This document shows positions 54,613-64,000 of a DNA stretch of 64,000 nt, piece by piece (the first letter of the stretch is position 1; every line of letters begins with the position of its first letter). The stretch is from Evansella vedderi (lineage in GTDB: Bacteria; Bacillota; Bacilli; Bacillales; Salisediminibacteriaceae), in contig NZ_JAUSUG010000009.1 of assembly GCF_030813435.1 (NCBI RefSeq), forward strand, positions 62,001 through 126,000. The letters are read 5' to 3'. A program made the translations under genes and the position numbers. Under the pieces are notes generated by a model. It had not been told where the DNA came from. It saw only the letters and a list, made by a program, of their open reading frames with translations, and ran no database searches.

Positions 54613-55735
54613 TGCTTCCTCTTCTCCCCTTCCTTAAAGGAATTTGAACGTATACGGTTGTTCCTTTATTTAACTCACTAGTAATCTTACAATCTCCTTC
54701 AACTAATTTTGCCCTCTCAGCCATACTTGTAAGACCAAATCCATTCTGGGAAACTTCCTGTCTATTAAAACCACAACCGTTGTCTGAAATGGTTAAAGTC
54801 ATATAAGAATCTACTTTTTTTACTTCGATAATTACTTGTGAGGCATTTGCATGCTTATAAACATTGTTGAGTGCCTCTTGGGTAATTTTCCAAAAAGTTG
54901 ATTCAACACACCCTGGAATATCCTCTTCCCAAAATATAGAGGTTACGGACAACTTTAATTTTTTGCCGTAGTTCTCTATTCTTTTCTTTAATCCTTCTTT
55001 AATATTGTCTGACCGCAGTTGCCATATAAGATTCTTCATTTCCGATAATGCTTCCTTTGACAATTGGTAAATCTCATCTAAGGATTCCCCTACGTCTTCA
55101 TCCGTCGTTATACTCTTTGTTCCCTTGGCTGTATACATAATCGAAAATAAATGTTGGTTGACAGAGTCATGTAGGTCCCTTGCTAAACGATTCCTTTCCT
55201 CCAAAATATGCATTTCATGCTGTTTTTCCGAGAGGCGCATCCTTTCACATGCAGTTCCGATTTGGTAAGAGATAGACTCTAAAATATGTAATTCATCATC
55301 ATTAAAGTTCAGCTTATTTGGAGAAGCAACATTAAGCAATCCATACAATTCTTCACCAGATTTAATGGGAACCGATGCGTGGTGGGTAATCCCTTCCGTA
55401 TCACCACGCTTTTCCTTCATGGCATACTCAATCCGCTCACAGTCGATTATATTAGTAGCTTTATTCAAACGCCCACTAAGGCATCGGTCAATACAGCGAC
55501 AGCCACCTTCACATAAGTATTTTCTATCTTCAAACTCCAAAGCTTCTGGTAATTGAGCATATGCCTTTAACTCAAACTCACCCTTTTCATCAAATAAAAA
55601 AATCCACCCTGTATGTAAGCTCGTAAGTGCTAGAATTCTGTTCAAAACTTGTTGGAGCATCGAATCCATATCCGTTTCTTTATTCAACATCTCTGCTATT
55701 GATTTAATCAGGAAAAGCTCCTCATTCCGTTCCAT
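54581..55735 (-). CDS. GAF-domain sensor histidine kinase (YhcY-like)
   Basis: A 384-aa soluble kinase without membrane helices: an N-terminal GAF domain (about 20-165), the HisKA_3 dimerisation region with the phospho-acceptor His in RLARDLHDSVNQHLFS, and the HATPase domain (ALNNVYKHANASQ, ISDNGCGFN, GFGLTSMAERA). The GAF domain has a cysteine cluster (Cys75, 79, 81, 85, 99) in CEGGCRCIDRC, which could bind a metal or Fe-S centre and sense redox or oxygen. ATG 55735 has GGTGG about ten bases upstream. First gene of the two-component operon; general layout as in YhcY. Confidence 0.9.
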   Translation of the reverse strand: MERNEELFLIKSIAEMLNKETDMDSMLQQVLNRILALTSLHTGWIFLFDEKGEFELKAYAQLPEALEFEDRKYLCEGGCRCIDRCLSGRLNKATNIIDCERIEYAMKEKRGDTEGITHHASVPIKSGEELYGLLNVASPNKLNFNDDELHILESISYQIGTACERMRLSEKQHEMHILEERNRLARDLHDSVNQHLFSIMYTAKGTKSITTDEDVGESLDEIYQLSKEALSEMKNLIWQLRSDNIKEGLKKRIENYGKKLKLSVTSIFWEEDIPGCVESTFWKITQEALNNVYKHANASQVIIEVKKVDSYMTLTISDNGCGFNRQEVSQNGFGLTSMAERAKLVEGDCKITSELNKGTTVYVQIPLRKGRRGSNVTANKIDDC

Positions 55736-55837
55736 TGTAATGCTCACCACCTTATGTCTAGTTTAATGGATAGGAATAGTCCCGTATAGTATATTTTAAG
55801 TATGTATACCGCGGAACAAATCCCCCTTTTTTATGAA

Positions 55838-55865
55838 AAAAACTACAACAATAGTCGTAGTTTTT
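55838..55865 (-). terminator. Terminator of the TVP38-small membrane protein pair
   Basis: AAAAACTAC (55838-55846) pairs with GTAGTTTTT (55857-55865); on the minus strand TTTTTTTCAT follows. It lies 10 bases past the stop at 55875. Confidence 0.9.
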
Positions 55866-55874
55866 GAGAATAAA

Positions 55875-56213
55875 TTATGTCATTTTGTTTCTCCACAACC
55901 GGTATATCCCTATTACTAAAAAGAAGTACGCAATACATTCAATCGTGAAGGGAATATTGTTAAATAGTTGAAACATTTCTCCAGAAGTCATTCCAAATAA
56001 GGGAGAAGCCGTTCCCGCCATGACAGAATCAAAATAGTTCTGAAACATCCACGGTGCTATAAATGAATACATTTGATGAATAATCATGAGCAAAAAGAAA
56101 TAAAATCCTTCTTTAAACCCCTGCTTTTTACTAAAGACTAGTCCAATAATTAGTAGAAAAAAAATAAAAAGACTAAGAAAAAAACCATAGATATTAATTA
56201 ATAATCCTATCAA
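55875..56213 (-). CDS. Small membrane protein of unknown function
   Basis: A 112-aa protein with three likely helices (about 3-28, 36-57 and 88-106) and a short basic loop KKQGFKEG. An amphipathic stretch around NYFDSVMAGTASPLF lies outside helices. No family is recognised. It lies 36 bases downstream of the TVP38-like gene on the same strand, so co-transcription is likely. GAGGTGATG precedes the ATG. Confidence 0.6.
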   Translation of the reverse strand: MIGLLINIYGFFLSLFIFFLLIIGLVFSKKQGFKEGFYFFLLMIIHQMYSFIAPWMFQNYFDSVMAGTASPLFGMTSGEMFQLFNNIPFTIECIAYFFLVIGIYRLWRNKMT

Positions 56214-56249
56214 ATCATCACCTCTTAAATTGATTTTTTATTATTATAG

Positions 56250-56912
56250 CTAATCTCTAGAAAAATCGATGGGAATATTTTTTTTCTCTAAGACTTTACG
56301 AATAAAGAGAGGTATGATAAAGGCAAGGATAAAGACTAAAGCTGTTATTAAGAGCATTTGCCAGTCTGCTCGTAGAAGGGAAGCTCCAAGAAAATTAAAG
56401 GCTATTGTCCCCGGTATAATCCCTACCATCGTTGCCCCTAAATATTCCCGAAAACTAATTTTTGACAAGCCTGATAAGTAACTTACCACATCGAAATTGA
56501 TTACGGGGATTATTCTTAATCCTAACACATAATAAAAACCGTTGTCTTCCATTCTCATTTGCAGGTGCTTCCCTTTGCCTTTCCAGTGTTTTTGCACTAT
56601 TGATATACGAAGCTTCCTCACTGCTAAAAAAGAAAGTATTGCACCCGAAATGGAACCGATATAAGTTACAACCATTCCTAACATAGGACCAAAGGAAAGA
56701 CCTGCAGCTATGGCAAATATGGAAGCAGGAAATAAAATGAACGGCCTCAGTGTATACATTAATATAAATATAAAGGGAGCTAGCAAGCCGAAAGAAAACA
56801 TCGCACCTTGAATGTCCTCGGGTGTTATCTGGATAAATGTACTATTTACCCAGATAAGAAGGAGAAGAACTACTATAAAGATTGTTGGTTTCCAAATTTC
56901 CTTATTTACCAT
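56250..56912 (-). CDS. TVP38/TMEM64 (DedA-type) membrane protein
   Basis: A 220-aa membrane protein with a VTT/SNARE-associated domain. The family blocks are present: RPFILFPASIFAIAAGLSFGP, LRIIPVINFDVVSYLSGLS and SFREYLGATMVGIIPGT. Relatives are lipid scramblase-like or transport proteins of the DedA superfamily. GGGGAATTC precedes the ATG. With the small protein after it, it forms a two-gene unit ended by the terminator at 55838. The 275 bases upstream hold the divergent promoter of the next gene. Confidence 0.88.
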   Translation of the reverse strand: MVNKEIWKPTIFIVVLLLLIWVNSTFIQITPEDIQGAMFSFGLLAPFIFILMYTLRPFILFPASIFAIAAGLSFGPMLGMVVTYIGSISGAILSFLAVRKLRISIVQKHWKGKGKHLQMRMEDNGFYYVLGLRIIPVINFDVVSYLSGLSKISFREYLGATMVGIIPGTIAFNFLGASLLRADWQMLLITALVFILAFIIPLFIRKVLEKKNIPIDFSRD

Positions 56913-57083
56913 AGATGAATTCCCCTTTAATAAGAACTACTACTATGTATATAACCTAACTTTCCCACTGGTAACCTTTAAATTTACATTTCTTAACAAC
57001 ATACTCTTTTCCCTCACGGCTTAAGTTAGTAATCCTTCCGAAACATTAAGAATATTTATTAAATATACGCTTTTGCATTTTTT

Positions 57084-57111
57084 TTGATAATGAAAAAGGA
57101 AAAGTTATAAC
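57084..57111 (+). promoter_or_regulatory. Sigma-A promoter of the SDR gene
   Basis: TTGATA (57084-57089), 16 bases, then TATAAC (57106-57111); about 75 bases before the ATG at 57188. Confidence 0.6.
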
Positions 57112-57187
57112 AACGGTCGAATGGTATATCATTATTCAATCTTTAGCCATCACCAACAAATTTTTTTTTGCGAAAAGGGGTATGTAA

Positions 57188-58291
57188 ATGGGAAATGTTT
57201 ATTTTTTCACTGGGTTTCCTGGGTTTATAGCAAAGGAGTTAATAAAGGAATGTATTCACATTAGTGGAAAAACTCCCATTGAACAGATCTATTTACTCAC
57301 TCTCCCCTCCATGGAAAAAAAAGCCCTACTAGACTTACAGGAAATGTTCATCCTTTACCCAGAGGCTAAGGACCTCATTACACTAGTCATAGGTGATATC
57401 ACTAAGAATGACCTAAATATTAGTACAAGGTACAATAACGTATTGAAATCGTCCGTTACCCATGTTTTCCATTTAGCAGCCGTTTATGATCTTGCTGTAG
57501 ATAAAAAAACAGCGGAAAAAGTAAACGTTTCTGGAACGAAAAACGTAAACAATTGGGTTCAAGAAATCCAGTCCCTTAAAAGATATACGTATTTTAGCAC
57601 CGCCTATGTGTCGGGTAAACGGGAAGGAAGGATTTACGAGAAGGAGCTTTCCATGGGACAATCGTTTAAAAACCACTATGAACGAACAAAATATGAAGCA
57701 GAGGTTTTAGTTCGAGATATAATGGATGTTGTACCTACTACGATTATCCGGCCAGGTATCGTCCGCGGACACTCTGAGACAGGTGTAACCACGAAGTTTG
57801 ATGGTCCCTATTTTATTTTGCACATATTGGATCGCCTTTCCGCCTTACCAGTTATTCCTTACTTAGGTGATGGAAATGCAGATGGTAATTTTGTGCCTGT
57901 AGATTATGTAATTAAAGCAAGCTTCTATTTAACTCACTTGGAAACAGGGGCAGGGAAGACCTACCATTTAACGGACCCCGCACCATTTAAGATGTCCGAG
58001 GTTTATCGTATGTTAGCCGAAGAGTATCTTGGAAAAACCCCACGGGGCAAGCTGCCACTTTTATTTGGAAAACTAAGCATGTCTATTCCTCCATTTAGAA
58101 AATGGATGCAGGTAGAAAAGGAAGCATTAGAATACAATTCCTGTCTTGCATTCTATGATACAAGAGTTGCAGAAAATGATTTGCAAGAAAGTGGAATCGA
58201 ATGCCCAAGCTTTGATAAAACACTAACCACAATGGTCAACTATTACCGTGAACACAAAGACGATAAACAAAAGTATATACAAATCCATTAA
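57188..58291 (+). CDS. SDR of the fatty acyl-CoA reductase-like (NAD_binding_4) type
   Basis: A 367-aa extended SDR. The nucleotide motif is TGFPGFIAKEL (Gly9, Gly12), followed by VIGDITKNDLNI, HVFHLAAVYD and the catalytic Tyr-Lys in HYERTKYEAEV, then IIRPGIVRG. This is the thioester-reductase/male-sterility type, which reduces acyl-CoA or acyl-carrier esters or acts on sugar-like groups. It has no attached carrier domain. AAAAGGGG precedes the ATG. The HD gene follows after 59 bases and may be co-transcribed. Confidence 0.85.
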   Translation: MGNVYFFTGFPGFIAKELIKECIHISGKTPIEQIYLLTLPSMEKKALLDLQEMFILYPEAKDLITLVIGDITKNDLNISTRYNNVLKSSVTHVFHLAAVYDLAVDKKTAEKVNVSGTKNVNNWVQEIQSLKRYTYFSTAYVSGKREGRIYEKELSMGQSFKNHYERTKYEAEVLVRDIMDVVPTTIIRPGIVRGHSETGVTTKFDGPYFILHILDRLSALPVIPYLGDGNADGNFVPVDYVIKASFYLTHLETGAGKTYHLTDPAPFKMSEVYRMLAEEYLGKTPRGKLPLLFGKLSMSIPPFRKWMQVEKEALEYNSCLAFYDTRVAENDLQESGIECPSFDKTLTTMVNYYREHKDDKQKYIQIH

Positions 58292-58350
58292 GTTTCTATA
58301 TTAAAAGCGGCAATCGCAACTAAAATCTTATTTATACCAGGAGGCGAAAC

Positions 58351-58926
58351 ATGAATCTCAACCTTATTCACGAAGCAGTGGTCTTTGCAACAGAAGCACA
58401 CGAAGGGCAAACTCGGAAAACATCAAAGGTTGCTTACATAAGCCATCCTCTTACAGCAGCCCTCTATGCACAACGTTATTTACTAGATACTTCCTTTACT
58501 GAGGAAGAACAAACAAATATAGTGGCTGCCATCATCTTGCACGATGTATGGGAAGACACGGATGTCACTCTGGATGCAATTGAGGAAAAATTCGGTTCTG
58601 CTATTGCAAAACTAGTTAAAGGTGCCTCTGAAGAAGATAAATCTAAAACCTGGTTAGAGCGGAAAACAGCGACCATAAAGAAAACTACAGGTGCACCATT
58701 AGATTTAAAATACATCATCTGTGCAGATAAAGTTCATAACTTAGTCTCCATGGTAGAAGCTCAAGAGTTGATTGGAGAAGAAATGTGGAAATCCTTCAAA
58801 GAAAGGAAGGAGACCCAACAATGGTACTATACCAATATGTACAAAGCATTATTGGATGGCGTCGACCATGTACCTGCGTTTTTTCAGGAAATGAAGAGAC
58901 AAATTGAGTTGGTTTTTGGGGAGTAG
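58351..58926 (+). CDS. HD-domain hydrolase, MESH1/SpoT-like
   Basis: A 191-aa HD-superfamily protein close to the small (p)ppGpp hydrolases. Metal motifs are visible: His in EGQTRKTSKVAYISHPL, HDVWEDT, and Asp in IICADKVHNL. Length and layout fit MESH1-like proteins, which remove the 3'-pyrophosphate of ppGpp or dephosphorylate NADPH; no synthetase domain is attached. CAGGAGGCG precedes the ATG. It may be co-transcribed with the SDR gene. Confidence 0.83.
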   Translation: MNLNLIHEAVVFATEAHEGQTRKTSKVAYISHPLTAALYAQRYLLDTSFTEEEQTNIVAAIILHDVWEDTDVTLDAIEEKFGSAIAKLVKGASEEDKSKTWLERKTATIKKTTGAPLDLKYIICADKVHNLVSMVEAQELIGEEMWKSFKERKETQQWYYTNMYKALLDGVDHVPAFFQEMKRQIELVFGE

Positions 58927-58992
58927 GAAGGCGTGTAGAAATAGGGTTTTCTGACCCAGGGTTAGCTGACCTGCGGTCAACTTAGAGAAATA

Positions 58993-59022
58993 GAACATGG
59001 AGACCCTAAAGTCTCCATGTTC
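58993..59022. terminator. Terminator between the HD gene and odhB
   Basis: GAACATGGAGAC (58993-59004) pairs perfectly with GTCTCCATGTTC (59011-59022) with a CCTAAA loop, 18 bases past the odhB stop. The U run is weak in both directions. Confidence 0.8.
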
Positions 59023-59040
59023 TCCAAACTCATCAATCTT

Positions 59041-60321
59041 TTACCCTTCTAACAACAACGATTCTGGGTCTTCAATTAATTGTTTTACTTTCACTAGGAA
59101 TCCTACTGCGTCTCTACCATCGATGACACGGTGGTCGTAGGAAAGGGCAATGTACATCATTGGGCGGATTTCCATACGCTCATCATCGATCACTACTGGG
59201 CGCTTTTGGATCGTGTGCATTCCTAAAATACCAACCTGAGGAGTGTTCAAGATTGGTGTAGAGAACAGGGATCCAAATACTCCACCGTTTGTAATCGTAA
59301 ATGTTCCACCTTGTAAATCGTCAATAGCTAATTTCTTTTGATGTGCTTTTTCTGCTAGGCGGCCAATTTCTTTTTCAATGCCTGCAAAATCAAGGCGCTC
59401 TGCATCGCGTACAACAGGAACAACAAGTCCTTCCTCTGTAGATACAGCAACTCCGATGTCATAGTACTTCTTCAGAAGCAGCTCGTCACCTTGGATTTCT
59501 GCGTTTACGTTCGGATATTTCTTTAGTGCAGCAACAACTGCTTTTGTAAAGAAAGACATGAATCCTAGTTTTACACCATTTTCGTCTAAGAACTTATCTT
59601 TGCGGCGTTTACGTAGGTCCATTAGGTTTGTCATGTCTACTTCGTTAAAGGTTGTAAGCATGGCAGCCGTTTGTTGTGCTTCCACTAATCTCTTTGCAAT
59701 CGTTTGACGGCGGCGAGACATGCGAATGCGCTCCACAGGTTTCCTAGGGTCATCTGCCGGTTTTGGAGTACTTGCAACAGGACTAGCAGCCGGCTTTTGA
59801 GGTGCCGGTTGATTTTTCTTCGTTTCGTGCTCTAAAATATCCTCTCTGCGAACTCGACCTAAAGGATCCCGAGCAGAAATTTCGTTTAAAGCGATACCCT
59901 TTTCCCTTGCTAGCTTTCGTGCAGCAGGTGTTGCAATTGGACGGGAAGCTTTCCCTGCTTCTGCCGTTTCTGCTGGAGATACACCTTCTGTTTCTGTAAA
60001 CTTAGGTACGGATTCCTTTTTCTCCTCTGCTGGTGCCGGAGTTTCCTCTTTAGGAGGAGTGGAAACCTCACCTGCTCCTGCGCTTGCTCCCGTATCAATT
60101 TTTGCAATAATCGCTCCTACTTTTACTGTGTCTCCTGCTACTACTAATACATCAGTTAGAACACCCGCTTCATCTGCTGCAATTTCTACGTTTACTTTAT
60201 CTGTTTCAAGTTCTACGATGTCTTCCCCTTTTTCAACGTAATCACCTGGTTTTTTCAGCCATTCCGCAACTGTTCCCTCTGTAACTGACTCGGCTAATTC
60301 TGGTACTTTTATTTCGATCAT
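59041..60321 (-). CDS. odhB: Dihydrolipoyl succinyltransferase (2-oxoglutarate dehydrogenase E2)
   Basis: E2 core of the 2-oxoglutarate dehydrogenase complex: transfers succinyl groups to CoA in the TCA cycle. The 426-aa protein has a lipoyl domain with Lys42 in ETDKVNVEI, a Pro/Ala/Glu-rich linker, an E3-binding domain ([14 protein letters not shown]) and a catalytic domain ending with the active His in [12 protein letters not shown]. The ATG overlaps the odhA TGA by four bases, so translation is coupled. Confidence 0.96.
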   Translation of the reverse strand: MIEIKVPELAESVTEGTVAEWLKKPGDYVEKGEDIVELETDKVNVEIAADEAGVLTDVLVVAGDTVKVGAIIAKIDTGASAGAGEVSTPPKEETPAPAEEKKESVPKFTETEGVSPAETAEAGKASRPIATPAARKLAREKGIALNEISARDPLGRVRREDILEHETKKNQPAPQKPAASPVASTPKPADDPRKPVERIRMSRRRQTIAKRLVEAQQTAAMLTTFNEVDMTNLMDLRKRRKDKFLDENGVKLGFMSFFTKAVVAALKKYPNVNAEIQGDELLLKKYYDIGVAVSTEEGLVVPVVRDAERLDFAGIEKEIGRLAEKAHQKKLAIDDLQGGTFTITNGGVFGSLFSTPILNTPQVGILGMHTIQKRPVVIDDERMEIRPMMYIALSYDHRVIDGRDAVGFLVKVKQLIEDPESLLLEG

Positions 60322-63173
60322 TCCTCGTCTCTCCCTTCGATGTTTCGAGTTAATGCTGCTGTAATTATTCGTTGCTGCTCTTTCTTGTGTGCTTTCGGAT
60401 CTCCTTCAGCAGTACTTGAACGGCGTCTTCGGCCGAAATAATTAATTTGAATATCTCTACCTGCTATCTCACGTAAATGTGGCAACGCATAATGCCATGC
60501 CCCCATATTACGAGGCTCTTCCTGTACCCAAACCCACTCATCTACATTTGGATAATCCTCTTTCAGCTTTGTCACATGTTCCCTAGGGAACGGATATAAC
60601 TCCTCAACTCTAGCAATATGGAGCCAATCTAGATCACCGTGTTTTTCTAAGTTTTCTTCAATATCCACTGCAATTTTTCCTGAACAGAAGACAATGCGCT
60701 TTACAGCTTCTTTGCTCCCGCCTAATCCAGGCTGCATAATTACAGATTGGAAACTGCTATCAGATAATTCTTCAGGTGAAGAGGCTACACGTTCGTTTCG
60801 CAGTAAACTCTTTGGTGTCATAATGACTAGTGGCCTTACTTCTTCTTTTCCTAAAAGCTTTGCTTGTCGTCGTAAAATATGGAAATACTGACTGGCCTTC
60901 GTTAAATTAGCCACATGCCAGTTATTCTCCGCAGCAAGCTGAAGGAATCTCTCTACTCTACCGCTGGAGTGCTCCGGTCCTTGACCTTCATAACCATGAG
61001 GTAGCAGTAATACTAATCCAGACTTTTGACCCCATTTTGCACGGCCAGCTGAAATAAATTGGTCAAAGATTACTTGAGCTCCGTTGGAAAAATCTCCGTA
61101 TTGCGCTTCCCATAAAGTGAGTGTTTCTGGCGCATGCACATTGTACCCATATTCAAACCCTACAACTGCCATTTCAGATAGTGGACTGTTATAAATGGCA
61201 AAGGCAGCATTTGCAGATGGCATAGCATGAATAGGTGAATAAATTTCATCTGTTTCATAATCATGAAGAACTAAATGACGCTGGGAGAAGGTTCCCCTTT
61301 CAGAATCCTGTCCTGTTAAGCGTATTGGCGTCCCTTCATGAATAATGGTGGCAAAAGCTAATGTTTCCGCTAGTCCCCAATCCACTTTTCCGCCATCTTC
61401 TACGGCGTTGGTTCTACGTCTTAAAATCTTTTCTAGCTTAGGGAAGACATTGAACGTTTCTGGGAACTGCAGCAGTTCTCCGTTAATTTTTCTTAAGAGA
61501 TCGATATTGACCTTTGTTTCAATCCCTTCAAGCCTATTTTCCACATAGGTTGGGGGCTCCATTTTCTTATCTACTTCTTCACGCTTTCGGTTCTTAATAT
61601 TTTCAAATTGGTTTTCTAATTTTTTCAGGAATTCTTCTCGCAATGCTGGGAGCTCTTCCTTAGAAATAATCCCTTTCTGAATTAATTTCTCTCCGTACAA
61701 TTGAAATACTGTATCATGATTTTTAATTTTTTTATAAAGGGATGGCTGTGTTACCAATGGTTCATCCATTTCGTTATGACCGAAACGACGGTATCCAATC
61801 AAATCAATGAGAATGTCCTTATGGAATCTTCTGCGATATTGATAAGCAAGATACGCTGCAGCTATACAAGCCTCAGGGTCATCTGCATTAACATGAATTA
61901 CAGGCACCTCAAATCCTTTAGCTAAATCGCTGGCATAGTTCGTTGAGCGGGAATCGCTAAATACAGTGGTGAAACCGATTCTATTGTTAGCTATAACGTG
62001 TACCGTTCCACCTGTGGAGTATCCAGTTAACTGACTAAGATTTAACGTTTCAGCTACTACTCCTTGACCAGGGAAAGCAGCATCCCCGTGAATAAGTATC
62101 GGCATAGATTTATTTTTATTTTGTACAGGATATCCTGGCTTCGTGCGATCATCCTGAGCTGCCCTTGCAAATCCTTCTACGACAGGATTAACAAATTCTA
62201 AGTGACTTGGGTTATTGGCTAGGGTAATCGTTGCCTCAACAGTGCTTTCTTTAATTTCCCTATCTGCACCGAGATGGTATTTTACATCTCCTGTCCAGCC
62301 AAAGTTAATCCCAACGGAACCTTCAGAGGGAACTAACTCCTTGTTTGGGGCATCATGAAACTCAGAAAAAATCATTTCATAAGGTTTCCCTAATACATGG
62401 GCCAAAACATTTAAACGCCCTCGGTGGGCCATACCAATTAAAATCTTCTGAGTTCCATCTTCTACCGATTCTTGGACTAACTCATCCAGCATTGGTACCA
62501 TGGCATCTAAGCCTTCAATGGAAAAACGTTTTTGTCCCACAAATGTTTTGTGAAGAAATTGCTCGAAGCCCTCCACTTTGTTTAATCTATCTAAAATTTG
62601 TTTTCTTCGCTCATTGGAAATATTCGGACGGTAATTCCCTGACTCCACCATTTGAATTAACCATTGACGTTCTTCCATGTCATGAACTTGGTTAAATTCA
62701 AAGGCCATTGTATCCGTATAAATGCTTTTTAAATATTCAATGGCATCATATCCGTTTTTAATATGTGCCGGAGCATCTGATGAGATTAAATAGGCTGGGA
62801 TACTACGTAAAGCCTCCTTAGTAAGTCCATAGTCCTTTAATGAGAATAAATCTTCCCCTTCTCTCTTCTCCACAGGGGAGATATTCGCCATTAAATGACC
62901 ATTTCTTCGAATAGAATCTCCAAGCTTAATGGCATTTGCCATTGCTAACAATTGTTCAGAAGAACTGTATTTAGATACAGACTGTCCCTCATGAATGGAT
63001 GGACCATCTACGTGATCCTCTGGAGCACCCCATTTTTCAAAGAAAAGCTTTAGCTTTTCATCCACGGAATCTGGGTTTTGTAAATAATCTTCATACACAT
63101 CTAACATATAACCCAGGTTGGGGCCATAAAATTGACTCCAGCCCTCATCAAAAAGAATGTCGTTGCTGCTCAT
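60318..63173 (-). CDS. odhA: 2-oxoglutarate dehydrogenase E1
   Basis: Thiamine-diphosphate enzyme that decarboxylates 2-oxoglutarate and reductively succinylates the lipoyl group of OdhB. The 951-aa length is typical of Bacillus OdhA. Visible are the N-terminal [38 protein letters not shown], the TPP-binding [19 protein letters not shown] and the C-terminal [18 protein letters not shown] lies nine bases before the ATG. The 365-base gap upstream is AT-rich with one weak cre-like site and no clear promoter. Confidence 0.97.
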   Translation of the reverse strand: MSSNDILFDEGWSQFYGPNLGYMLDVYEDYLQNPDSVDEKLKLFFEKWGAPEDHVDGPSIHEGQSVSKYSSSEQLLAMANAIKLGDSIRRNGHLMANISPVEKREGEDLFSLKDYGLTKEALRSIPAYLISSDAPAHIKNGYDAIEYLKSIYTDTMAFEFNQVHDMEERQWLIQMVESGNYRPNISNERRKQILDRLNKVEGFEQFLHKTFVGQKRFSIEGLDAMVPMLDELVQESVEDGTQKILIGMAHRGRLNVLAHVLGKPYEMIFSEFHDAPNKELVPSEGSVGINFGWTGDVKYHLGADREIKESTVEATITLANNPSHLEFVNPVVEGFARAAQDDRTKPGYPVQNKNKSMPILIHGDAAFPGQGVVAETLNLSQLTGYSTGGTVHVIANNRIGFTTVFSDSRSTNYASDLAKGFEVPVIHVNADDPEACIAAAYLAYQYRRRFHKDILIDLIGYRRFGHNEMDEPLVTQPSLYKKIKNHDTVFQLYGEKLIQKGIISKEELPALREEFLKKLENQFENIKNRKREEVDKKMEPPTYVENRLEGIETKVNIDLLRKINGELLQFPETFNVFPKLEKILRRRTNAVEDGGKVDWGLAETLAFATIIHEGTPIRLTGQDSERGTFSQRHLVLHDYETDEIYSPIHAMPSANAAFAIYNSPLSEMAVVGFEYGYNVHAPETLTLWEAQYGDFSNGAQVIFDQFISAGRAKWGQKSGLVLLLPHGYEGQGPEHSSGRVERFLQLAAENNWHVANLTKASQYFHILRRQAKLLGKEEVRPLVIMTPKSLLRNERVASSPEELSDSSFQSVIMQPGLGGSKEAVKRIVFCSGKIAVDIEENLEKHGDLDWLHIARVEELYPFPREHVTKLKEDYPNVDEWVWVQEEPRNMGAWHYALPHLREIAGRDIQINYFGRRRRSSTAEGDPKAHKKEQQRIITAALTRNIEGRDEE

Positions 63174-63336
63174 GAACTAGTACCCTCCAATATTATGTTT
63201 AGAAAATTAATAAGAAAATCTTCACAATGTTAAAAGCTATGAAAAGTCATATCATTTCATTATATATGCAGGTAAAATACAGAGTTGCTCTTTTTTTTAC
63301 CGTTGAAGATTCCCAAATTAAACACTATGTTTATAG

Positions 63337-63350
63337 TTAAAACGCTTCCA
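63337..63350. promoter_or_regulatory. Weak cre-like site upstream of odhA
   Basis: On the minus strand TGGAAGCGTTTTAA matches the CcpA consensus TGWAANCGNTNWCA at all but two positions. It is 164 bases before the odhA start. A chance match is possible. Confidence 0.3.
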
Positions 63351-63499
63351 TTGATTATTTTAGCACTATAGGGAATTTTACTCAAAAGAAATTCTTTATT
63401 TTTTTTAAAAATTTGTCACATTTTTTTATACCCTATATTTTAAATATAAATCAGGTAATTTCCTCTCTGCTTATCCTTTACTTATTGTGGAAAAAATAC

Positions 63500-63528
63500 A
63501 AATAAAAATACGGCTATTTACGCCGTAT
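63500..63528 (-). terminator. Terminator of the SRAP gene
   Basis: ATACGGC (63508-63514) pairs with GCCGTAT (63522-63528) and on the minus strand is followed by TTTTTATTTG, 10 bases past the stop. Confidence 0.88.
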
Positions 63529-63538
63529 CACGAAAATA

Positions 63539-64000
63539 TTAAATTAATTCTTTTATGCATTCTACAGAATCGTGCTTTGGACTATTAACTACCTTATTTA
63601 CGGGAAAAGTCATCATTTTTTCAGAGGGAAAGGGTTTAAAAAATTCCTCTTCCAGCAGGTCCTCTGTCCAATTAGCCTGTTGAAGCCACCAATTACATTT
63701 CCCTTTATCTAGAATAACCGGCATCCGGTGGTGTAGGTCCCGCATCATTTCATTTGCTTCCGTTGTGAGAACCGTACAGCTAACAATTTGTTCTCCATTT
63801 TCTTTGTTAACCCAACGATCCCATAAACCAGCAAAGATAAGCAGATCATCATTTTTATTTTTGATATAATATGGTTGCTTACCAACGTCTGTCTTCTTCC
63901 ATTCGAAAAAACCGTTGGCTACAATTACACAATGTCTCTTTCCTAACAAGCCCTTAAACGACCTTTTTTCATGAAGAGTTTCCGATCTTGCATTAATCAT
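63539..64000 (-). CDS. SRAP-family protein (YedK/HMCES-like), N-terminus beyond the window
   Basis: C-terminal 153 residues of an SOS-response-associated (SRAP) protein, which forms a covalent thiazolidine crosslink to abasic sites in single-stranded DNA and shields them. Present here are NARSETLHEK, the active-site Glu in ANGFFEWKK and the His in LHHRMPVIL. The catalytic Cys2, at the start of a normal 220-aa protein (MCGRF), lies to the right of the window. The ATG at 64000 is an internal Met, since NARSET is internal in the family. Confidence 0.9.
   Translation of the reverse strand: MINARSETLHEKRSFKGLLGKRHCVIVANGFFEWKKTDVGKQPYYIKNKNDDLLIFAGLWDRWVNKENGEQIVSCTVLTTEANEMMRDLHHRMPVILDKGKCNWWLQQANWTEDLLEEEFFKPFPSEKMMTFPVNKVVNSPKHDSVECIKELI

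Overview
The window is a stretch of a low-GC Bacillaceae chromosome. The evidence is a B. subtilis-like gene set (addB-addA-sbcD-sbcC, odhA-odhB, zwf/gnd, ykpA, pepF, a YhcY/YhcZ-like two-component pair), strong AGGAGG-type ribosome binding sites with frequent TTG and GTG starts, and Bacillaceae-type intergenic repeats. The ectoine cluster ectABC points to a salt-tolerant or halophilic species; I cannot name the species. No rRNA, tRNA, CRISPR array, phage or transposase gene was seen.

Layout. 1-7.9 kb: 6-phosphogluconate dehydrogenase (gnd, cut by the left edge), a repeat, ectABC, then on the minus strand zwf with a cyclase-family hydrolase and a ring-cleaving dioxygenase. 8-21.8 kb: mostly single genes, namely an AbrB-family membrane protein, a degenerate FtsZ-like protein, a serine hydrolase, a sulfite-oxidase-like enzyme, cardiolipin synthase, a LysM-CAP secreted protein, a three-gene operon (AAC(6')-type acetyltransferase, serine hydrolase, zinc peptidase), an SDR, small membrane proteins and a double gamma-glutamylcyclotransferase protein. 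22-28 kb: pflB-pflA with TGTGA-N6-TCACA sites and a cre-like site upstream, and a nitrate/sulfonate/taurine-type ABC importer. 28-37 kb: an unassigned 512-aa membrane protein, pepF, a ferritin-like protein, the ABC-F ATPase ykpA, a DUF952 protein, isocitrate lyase and two small zinc-ribbon proteins. 37-49 kb: the recombination/repair operon addB-addA-sbcD-sbcC. 49-58.9 kb: a repeat-rich gap, rarD with a possible attenuator, a nitroreductase, a pseudogene scar, a VOC protein, a two-component system, a TVP38-like protein, an acyl-CoA-reductase-like SDR and an HD hydrolase. 59-64 kb: odhA-odhB and a partial SRAP protein.

Together these genes cover the oxidative pentose phosphate pathway, osmoprotection, mixed-acid fermentation, the TCA and glyoxylate routes, and double-strand-break repair. 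The most unusual item is the minus-strand gene at 9165-10043. It reads as the C-terminal half of FtsZ: the catalytic T7 loop is kept, but the N-terminal GTP-binding region and the GGGTGTG loop are lost. Next in interest are a VOC/GNAT pseudogene fusion around 52.6-53.25 kb, a repeat family placed at the 3' ends of pepF and sbcC, the pfl control region and the rarD leader. Several start codons were moved inward from the longest reading frame because the upstream start overlaps a strong Shine-Dalgarno sequence; each case is noted.
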